Shown here in pieces: positions 44,052 to 54,785 of a DNA stretch of 64,000 nt. Position 1 is the stretch's first letter. Every line of letters starts with the position of its first letter. Source of the stretch: Hofstenia miamia (taxonomy: Eukaryota; Xenacoelomorpha; Acoela); assembly GCA_004352715.1 (NCBI GenBank), contig SCFE01000085.1:1585304-1649303 (forward strand). Direction: 5' to 3'. A model generated the notes under the pieces. It was given only the letters and a program-made list of their open reading frames with translations, was not told where the DNA came from and searched no databases. The translations under genes were made by a program, and so were the position numbers.

Positions 44052-44573
44052 TTTTGATTACCCAGTCCGAATTGTGGGTCATTAAGTTATGTATACGGTT
44101 ATGTATAAGGAAATAATAAATCTCTCGTTCGTATTTCAACACGTACATGCACTTATAAAACCTAACACTGTGATGATACCATGCCACTGGCTAGCATGAA
44201 TATCTGGCAATTACAGATTATTTAATAGTGAGCTGAGAGATAACAATGAAAATGGGAGTTTGTATTTTTGAAGTGAGATAGAAATTAAGCAAGTGAGACA
44301 AATAGGGTAGCACCAGTCAATAGGTTAAGCACTTTACTTCTGGATGTTCCGCTTTGGCTGGAAGCCATAGGAATTGGTCATCTTGGTTCTTACCTAAAAG
44401 TAGTTCTGTTACTTGGATGAATTACCAATGTTACATCTACATGCTATGAATTCTGTGTTATTCCCTTCCTGGAATCATGGCTGTTCTGTAAACGCTATTC
44501 AAACCTTTTGTGGAGTCAATTAAGTTTCTAGTTAAGTTTTCCTACCAGCCACCNACCAGCCACTGATTCTACA
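43637..44573 (+). mobile_element. 5' LTR of element C (group 2)
   Basis: TGTAGAGTCGCTTGGGG ... CAGCCACTGATTCTACA, 937 bp in the second allelic contig; the same start also appears at 43139 in the first. TATAAAAA at 43875-43882 is the likely promoter. A second short overlap surrounds the N at 44554. Preceded by GTAA, as is the far side of the 3' LTR. Confidence 0.85.
43875..43882 (+). promoter_or_regulatory. TATA box in element C LTR
   Basis: TATAAAAA in TTTTGTATAAAAACTGAG, about 240 bp into the LTR and repeated in the allelic copy. A likely pol II promoter. Confidence 0.5.
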
Positions 44574-44591
44574 TGGCAACCATGACAGGAC
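44574..44591 (+). other. Primer-binding site, tRNA-Arg
   Basis: TGGCAACCATGACAGGAC directly follows the LTR terminal TACA. It is complementary, with two mismatches, to the 3' end I expect for animal tRNA-Arg (CCTGTCACGGTCG plus CCA). That primer is known for the mdg1/412 group. Confidence 0.65.
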
Positions 44592-44978
44592 GCTGACGTG
44601 ATAACTGTTTAATCCTGTTGCTTTCTTTCAATGGTTTGGTGGTGAGTTGGTTTTCGTTTTGGTACGTATTATTGTTTTGAGACTTCATGGAAAGTCACCC
44701 ATCGATGTATTCATTAACTTCCTCACCCTCGAAGGATGGCGACGACACTTCTGCGTTTCTTATTTGGCTGATGTCAACTGTTAAATTTCTTGTTTGTTTT
44801 ACTTGTTACTAGTGCTTTTTACGTTGGATTTATTACCAAGTACTGCCGTATTCATTTCCTCCCTTTTTGGTCTGTTACTCACTGTTACCCCTCGTAAGTA
44901 TCTTTGTTTTGTTCCTGTGTGCGTGGGAGTGCTCCCATTGTCAGTTCTGAAAATTGTTGTTTTGTTCTTTACATTCCA

Positions 44979-46625
44979 ATGGATTCTAGTTCGAGTCGTA
45001 CTGTAATTTATTCTCCTACTTTTGGGACTCCTCCCATTCGGAGTGTCCCCTGTGCAAGCGTTGGTAGCCCGGACGTTGCCCCTTGCACTGTTGGATCGTT
45101 GTTAAACTTCTGTCCTCTGACTTCTCCTAATGTTCAAAGAATGGATGATAGCCATAATGCAGCCACTATTCCCTATAGCAATGCCAACACGAGTCCATCA
45201 TTCCATAGAAATGCGCGATGTGTATTGAACACTCAGAATGCTCCGCCCATTCCCCTGCGTCCTCACAGTTACGCCGGTGGTCGCGAACAGACGCCTCACT
45301 TTGATGTGCACATAGCTGAAATCGAGCATTTGCGGGACGAATTGTCACAGCAGGTGGCACTACTAATGGAGAGTGAACGCCAGGTTGAATCCTTACAAGC
45401 CGAGCTTAACACCCAACATGTAGCATACCAACATATGGAGAGACAGATGTTGGAGTCGACCTTCACTCTTGAATTGCAGATCAACGAGTTAAAGAATTCT
45501 ATCCATAACTCCAATCGTCCAGAAGAGACATCAACTGGCAGAGATCGTGATGATTATGTTACCCATGCTGTGTTAAACGACGCCCTCGATGAATTGGCTG
45601 AGAAAATTATCGGCAAAGTAGTTCAGCTTGTTGGCGTGAGCCAGCCTCCTCCAGCTGCTTCTTTATGTGGAGTGTCCTCGTCTGTGCCTTCTGCTACTTC
45701 TCCCTCACACAGTCAACCTACCTTTGCTCAGGCAGCTCTTACCCAAGTCGCTACGTTAACAACTGGAGCTACTCCTCAAACTGGCTACGTTCAGTCGTTA
45801 CCTGATCCAGTAAGTATGGTTGTCGTTCCTGCATATAAGGAGCAGCACATGAGTGATACCAGTCTGACCAACGATTCTAAAGATCAGCTGAGATACCGCG
45901 AGTCGATCCTTCCTCTCGAGTCCCGCGGGCAGATACCAGTATACAGTAAGCATTCCGTTCTACCCAAATTCACTGGGCAAATCGATGCTGTCGCCCAGTC
46001 CTTTGACGAATGGTTTTTTCTATTCGAACTGACGATGAAGCAACATAAAAATTCACAAGAGACTGCCATGTCGCAGTTCCCCTTGTATCTTAGTGGATTG
46101 GCATACAACCAATATATGATGCTTGACTGAAATATCAAAACAGATTACCAATTGTTGGTGGGTTTCTTTGAAGACCATTATCGAGCACCGCACATTAAAC
46201 ATCAGTACAAGACACTTCTGTGCGACATGTCTTTTAAATTTGGTGACGATATCCGTAACTATATAACCCAGGTCGAACGCCTGTTCTGCCTGAGCAGTCT
46301 GTCGAAAGAATATTCCAAGCACGATTTGTTCTCTTACATTTGCCGAGGCTTCCCTGCGTCAATTAGAAATCGGCTGGAAGTTAGATGCAATCCTGAGGAC
46401 AGCCTCCATGAAATAATCCGTAAGGCTATCAGCGTGGTATACATGCTTCAGAACTCACAATGCATCAACAGCGACATCACTAAATTCTCCGGTGCATCTG
46501 GGATGAAAAATTTCGAACTCAGGAAGCCTGCCCCTGTCAGGAAGATGCTTGACTTGTCATCAGTGCGATGTTATACATGCGGAGAAAAGGGACATTTGAA
46601 ATCCCAATGCAAAGCTAAAGTCTAG
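44979..46625 (+). pseudogene. gag of element C (one in-frame stop)
   Basis: A single frame runs from the ATG at 44979 (MDSSSSRTVIYSP) to TAG at 46623, interrupted only by TGA at 46128-46130. An earlier ATG at 44904 is less likely. Layout: Ser/Pro-rich N-terminus; a coiled coil of about 65 residues (HIAEIEHLRDELSQQVALLM onward); a Pro/Thr-rich hinge; a capsid domain (LPKFTGQIDAVAQSFDEWF, FPLYLSGLAYNQYMMLD, then after the stop YQLLVGFFEDHYRAPHIKHQ); and the zinc knuckle CYTCGEKGHLKSQC. Gag packages the RNA. Element Y has Thr where the stop lies, so the TGA is probably a lesion. Confidence 0.85.
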
Positions 46626-46789
46626 CTTGTTGCTGACTGCGAAGGCTTTATCGTTGAAGAACCTTTTACCAAAGCCTTGTGTGTTGACAACCTAGTTGAT
46701 CTCGAAACCGATCATCCTACCACATCACAAGATTTAAATTAGTTGGAGCGCCGCCTCCTGAAAAACGCGCACAAGATCACAACGTCTTA
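46626..46789 (+). other. gag-protease junction (frame change)
   Basis: gag ends at 46625; the protease frame is shifted by +2 (equivalently -1) relative to gag. No classic slippery heptamer plus stem was identified. In this damaged copy the gag stop and the start of pol are 160 bases apart. Confidence 0.4.
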
Positions 46790-47428
46790 GTGATCACTCA
46801 GTTGATTAGAAAGAATTTAATACCGGTCGAGATGAATGGAAATATCTTTAACGCCACAGTGGATATGGGAGCAGCAGCCTCCATCATAAGCGACGAATGT
46901 TGCAAGGAATTATGCTTCAGTCGAGACTCATTGGATCCCTCTAGTGCGAAGTTGATCGACGCCTCTGGAAACCCGCTTTCTTTGAAAGGAAAGTTAACTG
47001 ATGCTTTGATTAAAATTCACACGGAGCCTTTCAAAGTTGACTTGTTAGTAGTAGACACGTCAAACCACCGCCTACCCTATGACCTCATACTAGGAAATGA
47101 TTTTTTGGAACGAAATTCTTGTGTTATCAACTTTAAGAACTGTACAATCTCCATCAAAGATCAGGAAGCAACGCAATTGGTTACAGTCTCTGAGAAAGAG
47201 GTCATCTTTAATCTGGATGAGCCCATACTTCTTGAACCAAAGCATTGGATGAGGGTCGCTGTTTCTTCTGATGCCGGTATTAATGGGGATGTCATGATAT
47301 CAGGGCATAGAGGCAAGTACATCCGCGGAGTCTCTTTTTCGCCAGATCTGTGTAAAGTGATTAGAGGAAAGTCGTATGTCACTGTTCTTAATGCGTCGTC
47401 TTCTTTCGTAAAAATTGGAGTACATTAA
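46790..47428 (+). CDS. pol: aspartic protease with DMG active site (element C)
   Basis: 212 open codons. The retropepsin lobe shows IPVEMNGNIFNATVDMGA then ASIISDECC, followed by KLIDASGNPLSLKGKL and DLILGNDFLERNSCVINF (I-L-G motif). This enzyme cuts Gag-Pol. The catalytic triad is Asp-Met-Gly (46862-46870) instead of Asp-Thr/Ser-Gly, as also seen in element Y. The C-terminal 80 residues form the protease-RT linker (EPKHWMRVAVSSDAG). The ORF ends at TAA 47426, in the same frame as RT, so that stop is likely a lesion within one pol polyprotein. It may start upstream of the listed ATG. Confidence 0.8.
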   Translation: MITQLIRKNLIPVEMNGNIFNATVDMGAAASIISDECCKELCFSRDSLDPSSAKLIDASGNPLSLKGKLTDALIKIHTEPFKVDLLVVDTSNHRLPYDLILGNDFLERNSCVINFKNCTISIKDQEATQLVTVSEKEVIFNLDEPILLEPKHWMRVAVSSDAGINGDVMISGHRGKYIRGVSFSPDLCKVIRGKSYVTVLNASSSFVKIGVH

Positions 47429-47497
47429 TTACAGTGTATCAGAGTACTGGTAAAGGTTGAGAACGTTCCAGTAACTTGTTTACCAATCTGTACTGCC

Positions 47498-48544
47498 ATG
47501 CATGACCTAGAAGCTCCCTCGAATCTGGTAAGGGTGCCAACAGTTACCGAAAATTCCCATCCACATCTAAGTCAAAAAGAGAGGAGGTCTCTGGCATCTC
47601 TGCTTTACAGCAAGCATGACGTGTTCAACTACGGTGTCATCAGTGTTGGGCAGGCAATCAGTGAAGAACATACTATCAAATTAAAACATGATCGCCTGAT
47701 TCGTTTACCCATACGTCATGTGCCAGAAAATCTGAAACATGAATATGAGAAGATCTTAAGCAACCTAATTGAAAGCGGAATAATACAGGGAAGTAACAGC
47801 CCATACACTGCACCCACTGTGTTTATTCGTCAAGGTGAGAAGTATAGGCTGTGCATCGACTTTTGCAAGCTGAACAATATCACAGTTAAGGATGCATACC
47901 CCCTGCCAAGGATAGAAGATCTCCTTTACGATGCTAGTAAATACAAGTTTTTCTCATGCTTAGACTTGTGCAAAGCGTACTGGCAGGTACCCATGCGCCC
48001 TTCTGACATTGCAAAGACTGCCTTCATTATCCCTTACGGGTTATACGAGTGGAAGTATATGGCCTTCGGCCTATGCAACGCACCAGCTACCTTTCAGCGG
48101 TATGTCACGAAAATTCTTAAAGATGGTGCAAACCTCCTCGAACCAGGCATCTCAGCTTATATAGACAACATCTTGGTCATGAGCCACACCTTTGAAGAAC
48201 ATCTGGATAAGCTTGGTCGAACCTTAGACTTATTACAAAGAGCGGGACTCAAAGTGAACAGAACCAAATGCACATTAGTTCAAGCCAAAGTAGCCTTTCT
48301 TGGTCACTTAGTTGAACCTGGAAAAATCTCAATTAAAAATAACGTGAAAGATTTTTTAGATAAAATTGAAATGCCAAGAACCCGCCGAGATGTTCAGTGC
48401 TTAATGGGTTTCCTAAATTATTACGGGATGTTTATTCTGGACCTCGCCAACAAGACAAGAACAATCTCTAATCTGTTAAAAAAGTTTGTCGATTTTAAAT
48501 GGACTTGGCAAGAACAAGAAGCTCTTGATGGAATAAAAATATAA
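47498..48544 (+). pseudogene. pol: reverse transcriptase (element C)
   Basis: 348 codons in the protease frame. Motifs in order: LPIRHVPENLKHEYEKIL; SNSPYTAPTVFIRQGEKYRL (fingers); CIDFCKLNNITVKDAYPLP; LDLCKAYWQVPM (first catalytic Asp present); MAFGLCNAPATFQRY; AYIDNILVMSHT (catalytic box); LKVNRTKCTLVQAKVAFLGH (thumb start). The canonical Y-x-D-D reads Y-I-D-N (48158-48169), so a metal-binding Asp is lost in this copy. The frame ends at TAA 48542 inside the RT-RNase H connection (GIKI-stop-LKKIPSL). Closest relative in the window is element E. Confidence 0.9.
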
Positions 48545-48580
48545 CTGAAGAAAATACCTTCCTTAAATACCCTGGATTAT

Positions 48581-49228
48581 ATGAAAGACTTCATAATCAA
48601 CTGCGACACCAGTGTGGTAGCTATTAGCGGAATCCTCAGTCAGGACGTTAATGGAATCGAAAGTCCAGTGCAATATTTTAGCCAAAAACTTAGGGCGTCC
48701 GAAAAGAATTATGGCGCAACAAAGTGCGAAATGCTTGCACTCGTCGAGTCTCTGAAAAAATTTCGCAACTTCATACTTGGCTGCAAGTTCACTGTGAGAA
48801 CTGACAACAGCGCACTGGCGTGGTTAAAGAAATTCAGTGGCAACAAATCAAACATCGTCGCTAGATGGATAGAATATCTCAATGATTTCACGTTCACTGT
48901 TAAGCATCGCCCTGGAAAACTCCACTTGAACGCAGACTACTGGACGGCTCTTCCGAGCAATGAGCGCAATCTTAAGAAGCCAGGTGGTGAACAGGTTCCT
49001 TTTTCCTTTATCCCGCACACCGAGTATCAGCTGATACCCGAGATAAATGCAGATCGGAATGGGAAGCCAATCCTTGCAATCTTGATGCAAGAGGAAATCT
49101 CCGAAGAAGAAATAATTCGTCACCAACATCGTGACTGGATACTAGATCAGATAATGAAGAGGATGGGGGATCCGTATTTTCCCACTCCCTCGGAGGGGAA
49201 CCGATATTTCCACCACTACAACTGGTAG
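48581..49228 (+). pseudogene. pol: RNase H and linker (element C)
   Basis: Same frame as RT. Catalytic residues: D in INCDTS, E in GATKCEMLALVES, D in RTDNSALAWL, and D in LNADYWTALP at the expected fourth site. The RNase H fold appears complete; it degrades the RNA of RNA-DNA hybrids. A linker follows (PFSFIPHTEYQLIPEINADR ... EEISEEEIIRHQHRDWI). The frame ends at TAG 49226 just before the integrase zinc finger. Confidence 0.9.
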
Positions 49229-50717
49229 GTCACTGACAAAGGCCTACTATACGCCAAGAGTAAGAACAACAATCATCTTGCTATCCCTGAGTATTTTAAA
49301 CGGGACCTAGTGTGGAGAGTTCACGAACGAGGTCACCTAGGCATTCTACAAACCAAGAAGACTTTTAACTCCAGATATGTAACCACAGGAATACACGCTA
49401 CGGTGACAGACGTTATTGATAAATGTGAGAAATGCCTATTACACAACCTTCACCACTTCCCTCAGCAATGAGCTGAGATGGAATCACGATCTGCTGAAAG
49501 TCCTAACGAATTAGTACACGTTGATCTATCCAAAGCTATCCAAAGATGACGAAGGCTTCCAGTATTTACTTGTAATGGTCGACCATTTCACCAANNNNNN
49601 NNNNNNNNNNNNNNNNNNNNNNNNNNNNNNNNNNNNNNNNNNNNNNNNNNNNNNNNNNNNNNNNNNNNNNNNNNGACCATTTCACCAAATTTGCTCAGAT
49701 AATTCCCTTAAACAGCACGACTGCGGAGGTGGTGGCTGAAAAAATCCTCAAAGAATGGATCCTAAAATACGGGCCAATGCGCAAACTTGTTTCAGACAGA
49801 GGTCCACAATTTGAGAGCAACCTCCTGAGCGCCTTAATGAAAGAACTGGAAGTGATACATGAATTAACAACAGCTTACCATCATCAAGCAAATGGATTGG
49901 TAGAGAGGTTGAATAGGACCCTTATCAAGTTGATTCGAGTAGCGTTGTCCTGAGCCACTGGTAAACAATGGAAACGTCTTGTTGAATGTGTTGAATGTGC
50001 ACCTCAGTGCATACAACGACTGGTATTAGTCCTTTCAAAGCCATGTTTGGCAGAGAAGCCGCTACTTCCCTAGTGATGATGTTTCCCAAATACACAGAGA
50101 GTAATCTAGAGAGCTATGTTAATAGATTAATGACTGGCATGCAACAAATTCATTTAACAATTTGTCAGAATACTAATCAGTCAAGCATCCCGCAAAAGAA
50201 AACTTTCAATAAAAAAGTGTATGGCGAGCCTCATAAACGTGGTGATAAATTCTTTGCTTATTTGCCCAGAATTACTACAGATAGCCATCAAGTGAGGAAG
50301 CTTGCAAACGATTGGCAGGGCCCCTTTACGATTGAAAAAGTGCTTGATCACAACACATATACCTTAAACAACAGTAAAATGGTACACTTTCAAAGGCTTA
50401 AGAGAGCCATAAAAGATATCGAACATATGATTATAGACGATAATAATGAATTTACGTTAGTAGATAACAGTGTCAATGTGTACGAAAAATACGAAAATTT
50501 AACTAGTTTTTCCGAAGATGATTTTTCCGACACTGAGTACAACTGTGACAATACTAATACTGAGAATTTAGAACCAAGAAGGGCAAGAACTACTAATGAT
50601 CCCAACATTTGGGATTTAAACCTTATCACTACATTTAGGAATGAAAAAGACAAATCGCAAACGAGAGTCGCCAGCTCCACCTGTCCGCTGTCAAGTGAGA
50701 AGGAGGATGGAAAATAG
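49229..50717 (+). pseudogene. pol: integrase (element C, multiple lesions)
   Basis: H2C2 zinc finger: VHERGHLGILQTKK ... CEKCLLH (49317-49445). Then TGA at 49469. The catalytic core has D in HVDLSK, D in SDRGPQFESN and E in NGLVERLNRTL. A 10-bp tandem duplication (49526-49545) shifts the frame after HVDLSK. An 80-N run at 49595-49674 separates two copies of GACCATTTCACCAA and probably hides nothing. TGA at 49951 and a further frameshift precede MFGREAAT. The C-terminus has a GPY/F-type module (LANDWQGPFTIEKVLDHNTY). The ORF ends at 50717 with an acidic tail and RRARTTNDPNIWDLNLI, a signature also seen at 63020-63090. Confidence 0.85.
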
Positions 50718-53700
50718 CAAACATGAACAAGATGCCTCACCTAGGCGTGGGAGACACGTTTCTCCGCTTGCTGAGGCCCGCATACGAAAAAGAGGACGTC
50801 AGGAAGGTGCCAAGGAGAGTCTGATTCCGTGTGGGCAACACGTTGCTCCACGACTCGGAGAGCTGATAGCACTGACCCAGACGCCCTCCACATCTCGCCC
50901 CTACATGGGGAGACACGTTTCTCCACATGCGCGAGAGGAGCTGGCTACCCCTACCTCACAAACTTTTGATTCGAGACCACCCTTTAGAGTATTACAACCT
51001 GTAAATACCCCCCACATGAGCGACTTGATAGCCCCTTCGACCTCTTCTGCAGCTACCTCAACCATATGATCACAGAAGAAAGAAGACGAAAACTATCGAA
51101 AGTCGGTGACGAAACACTACACCCTTATTTCATTGCAATGAGAAAAGTGATTGCCACTATCCGTGATAATATTTCAGAAGAGACCAAGGATCAACTCCGC
51201 CGCACTTATAACGGTCGTGAAATGACTTGTTCCATAGACATCATACCGTTCGTTATCGACGCATCATGCCATCCTAAAATCAAAATGATTATTGCATATG
51301 ACTTGAGGAAGATGGAAACTTTAAGCCGTTTGTATTGGCACAGTACAGTGTATGCTCCAGTCTCGTCACACTCTATGAGCCACTTGCCAATAACTAGTCT
51401 CATATACACTGATCTTTTATTGTGTAAACGAGTACCCTCCNGAAAAAGAGGACGTCAGGAAGGTGCCAAGGAGAGTCTGATTCCGTGTGGGCGACACGTT
51501 GCTCCACGACTCGGAGAGCCGATAGCATTAACCCAGACGCCCTCCACATCTCGCCCCTACGTGGGGAGACACGTTTCTCCACATGCGCGAGAGGAGCTGG
51601 CTACCCCTACCTCACAAACTTTTGATTCGAGACCACCCTTTAGAGTATTACAACCTGTAAATACCCCCCACATGAGCGACTTGATAGCCCCTTCAACCTC
51701 TTCTGCAGCTACTTCAACCATATGATCACAGAAGACTGAAGAAAGAAGACGAAAACTATCGAAAGTCAGTGACGAGACACTACACCCCTATTTCATTGCA
51801 ACAAGAAAAGCGATTGCCACTATCCATGATAATATTTCAGAAGAGACCAAGGATCAACTCCACTGCACTTACAACAGTCGCGAATTGACTTGTTCCATAG
51901 ACGTCATACCATTTGTCATCGATGCATCATGCCGTCCTAAAATCAACACAATTATTGCATATGACTCAAGGATGATGGAAACATTAAGTCGTTTATACTG
52001 GCGCAGTACAGTGTACACATTCTTCAATGATGATTTCAATATCTACAACCTGTGTCAGTTCCTGAATAGCGGAAAAACGATAGACAGTTTCGAGTGCATT
52101 AACATTGACTTCAACAACCTCCTCATTATCTACTTTTTTAGAATCTCCGAGGTACAGTTGGAAGACATTATGGAGCAAATCGAGATCGCATACCACATAG
52201 CCAAGGTGGAAGGAATTTGCTTAATAATGATTGTACGTGGCGAGTACGAAACCACATTACCAGATACAATAGAAAATTTACACTTTAGGATGGAAAACTT
52301 TCTAATTCTATATCAAGATGACTATGCTCCAGTCTCGTCACACTCTATGAGCCACTTGCCAATAACTAGTCTCATATACACTGATCTTTTATTGTGTAAA
52401 CGAGTACCCTCCCATCGCTTAGCAGTGGACCAGAAGTTAATTGCTGATGTTCTACTACAGGCGCAGACCTTAGAAATAACTGATTCCAACACCCCACTGA
52501 TAACCGCGGTAACTGATATGAGAGTCAGCTTTGCCTTTGCACAGAGTGACCAACTTCTCAACAAAATCCACACCATTTGGTCCAACTTAAAGGCAGACTT
52601 TAACCCCGAGTCCGATTGGCCCCTTTTAGATATCTCCAGTCCAGCACAAACGTACCATTTGTCCATAGTACGCACATTGCGAGACGTCAAAGTATCCTAA
52701 CAACAACCAAGACAAAAAGAACTTCAAAGAGAAAAATTTGCCCAACATATACATGAGAGGAGCCATCTGGATATTAGCCATTTACCTGACAAAAGATCCT
52801 CAACTGCAACTACCCATGTCACATGAGAAGAGAACAGCTCTGACAAAATTGACCATTCACGAAATAGCTGTGTGCCCGCTGACTTGGAAAGTGAAAAATT
52901 GGCTCCTGTACAAATGCAACCCTCCTTCATCCCCCACAAGACCAAACGCGCGATGGATAAATTTGAAAAGTATTATGCCTGACTGGTGGGGGCGAGCAGT
53001 GTGATTGGGAAGATGTCGAACATGCTAATCAGCAATCGACTTGGTATCTGTCCGTCGGACATAAACATTTTCTCAGACACCGTCAAAAAAGTATATGTGG
53101 GGAGCAACAGCTGAGACGAAATTCGCCATCTTCTCGTTTGATAACACTCCTTTGAGCACACGAAGGTTTGTGGAAAGAATGCCAGGGTCAACAAGACAAT
53201 TTTGCGAGTAGATTTCGAAGTTCAATGTATACGGTAAGAATGAACTCTTGTTTAGCACACAGCAAATGAGTTACCCTGAATGTGGGTACGATCAATTTAT
53301 CAAGTTGGCTAGGCATGTTAGCAAGGAGGGAAAAATCATCCCAATCACCATCTTTGATCAAGTACTGAGCAGTTTTTCCGAGAAGAGGAGCTATTGTCAT
53401 CATCCACTGTAAAAATGTCTCCCCACATTCATGATCTCATTGAGTGGGTTAACCTAGAGAAATTTGGAGGCACTGCCATTTCCCCCAAGCTGACGCAGAA
53501 ATGGTCTGTAACTGAGGATGAACGCATTTTAATGGTCAAGTGTGACCCAAGCGAATTCTTAGATGATCTCACAGTTCAACAGAGAGTCCTAGTCGACAGC
53601 CATGATAAAGACGTCCTCTCATTAATGAAGTGGTGTCTCACAGAAATGTTTACGAAAGAGGAGTTGGTCATTCTGCAATCCCCAGGGCGACACGTTGCTT

Positions 53701-54760
53701 TGGATGTGGAATGCACCACTTCTCGCCTACGAATCTCCCAACAGCAGATTGAACGCTTACGACAAAAAGGATTGCAAGGAAAATTCTGGGACACAGTTAA
53801 GGATGCCCGAATAAATTATCCCGTCACCATCAGAACCGCTATGTTAGCCTCCCAGTCGAATTTCAGTGAAGTGGAGAAAAAGATCAAAACTTCCAATCTA
53901 TTGTGCATCGCTCCACCTACAGTGGAGACTCCACTAATTCAACCAAAATGGAAGGTCCAGAAACCTAAAAAGAAGATCGCCGCCCAATTGCCTGATAGGA
54001 TAAACTTCGTCAATAGCAAGTCGGAAGCTGTTAAAGCAAGCAGGACCAGTGAGTATAAAGCTGCACGTGAAAAGCTCATCACGGGAGATAACTCTGAATG
54101 CGTGTTCATTGATGGCAAGTTGACAATAACTGATATTTTCATGCAAGGACTCCCGATTCATAAACAACTACAGACGATACAAGAAAGACTAACTGCTCTA
54201 CAGCCTCGCGTCCTCATTCTTTTTCAGGCTGCCGGAGATCTTATGTGGATCAATAACATCGAGACAGTGACCCGATACTATGACGTCACTAAGCGAATAG
54301 AGATTATCACGATGCTTTGAGCGAACGTCTCAGATCCAGAAGAAATGACGTTGAACCAAGTCCAAGAGTACTGCTCGCTCTTTGTAGACCACGCCACCAC
54401 CATGGGATCCCTTTGACAGGTCTTCCTGCACTTTTATCCAGACACTCAAATAAGCGCCAATGATGCTCACATGTCTGATACAGATGCAACGATGACGCTC
54501 ATGATTGCTCTGAAAGGCCTTTGACTCCTTCACTAGGCGCCTAAACAATCTCCAGAGAAATTGCCCAGTTAGCAATCAGATGCCCACCATAAAGTTTCTA
54601 CAGCTAAAAGACGAAGTGGTCAAGCAAAGGGAAGTGCTAATGCAATTAACTTGCGAAGCTAGCTATTCGGAAGTAACAACGTGGGATGGTGACCTCACAA
54701 CAAAGGTGATCGTGGCTACTCAAAGTATCTTTTCCAGGCAGCCCTTCAGCTATTAGCCGA
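50641..54760 (+). pseudogene. ORF3 of element C (broken)
   Basis: Starts at ATG 50641, overlapping the last 77 bases of pol in the +1 frame. N-terminal segment 50641-51068 is basic and Pro-rich with repeated GRHVSP/GQHVAP units. Then LHPYFIAMRK (51120), VIDASCHPKIK, FRMENFLILYQDD, HRLAVDQKLIADVLLQ, SDWPLLDISSPAQTYH (52610-52660), AIWILAIYLTKDP (52760), NRLGICPSDINIFSD (53030), VNLEKFGG ... EDERILMV (53440-53540), HVALDVECTTSRL (53695), VFIDGKLT (54104), ILFQAAGDLMW (54215) and AHMSDTDATMTLM (54465) follow in the order of element B ORF3. Several stops and frameshifts. 50786-51440 and 51442-52411 are two allelic versions of the same part joined by an N. Distantly related to the element B protein, so the family is old. 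Function unknown. Confidence 0.8.
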
Positions 54761-54765
54761 AAATT

Positions 54766-54785
54766 CATTTGAGCAAGAGGGGGCA
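54766..54785 (+). other. Polypurine tract of element C
   Basis: GAGCAAGAGGGGGCA immediately precedes the TGTAGAG start of the 3' LTR. The older relative at 56769-56785 (minus strand) has GAGCAAGGGGGG at the same place. Confidence 0.75.

Noticed and set aside
46128-46130. Programmed stop readthrough in gag
   Set aside because: Element Y has a sense codon at this site and element C has other random stops, so a lesion is simpler.
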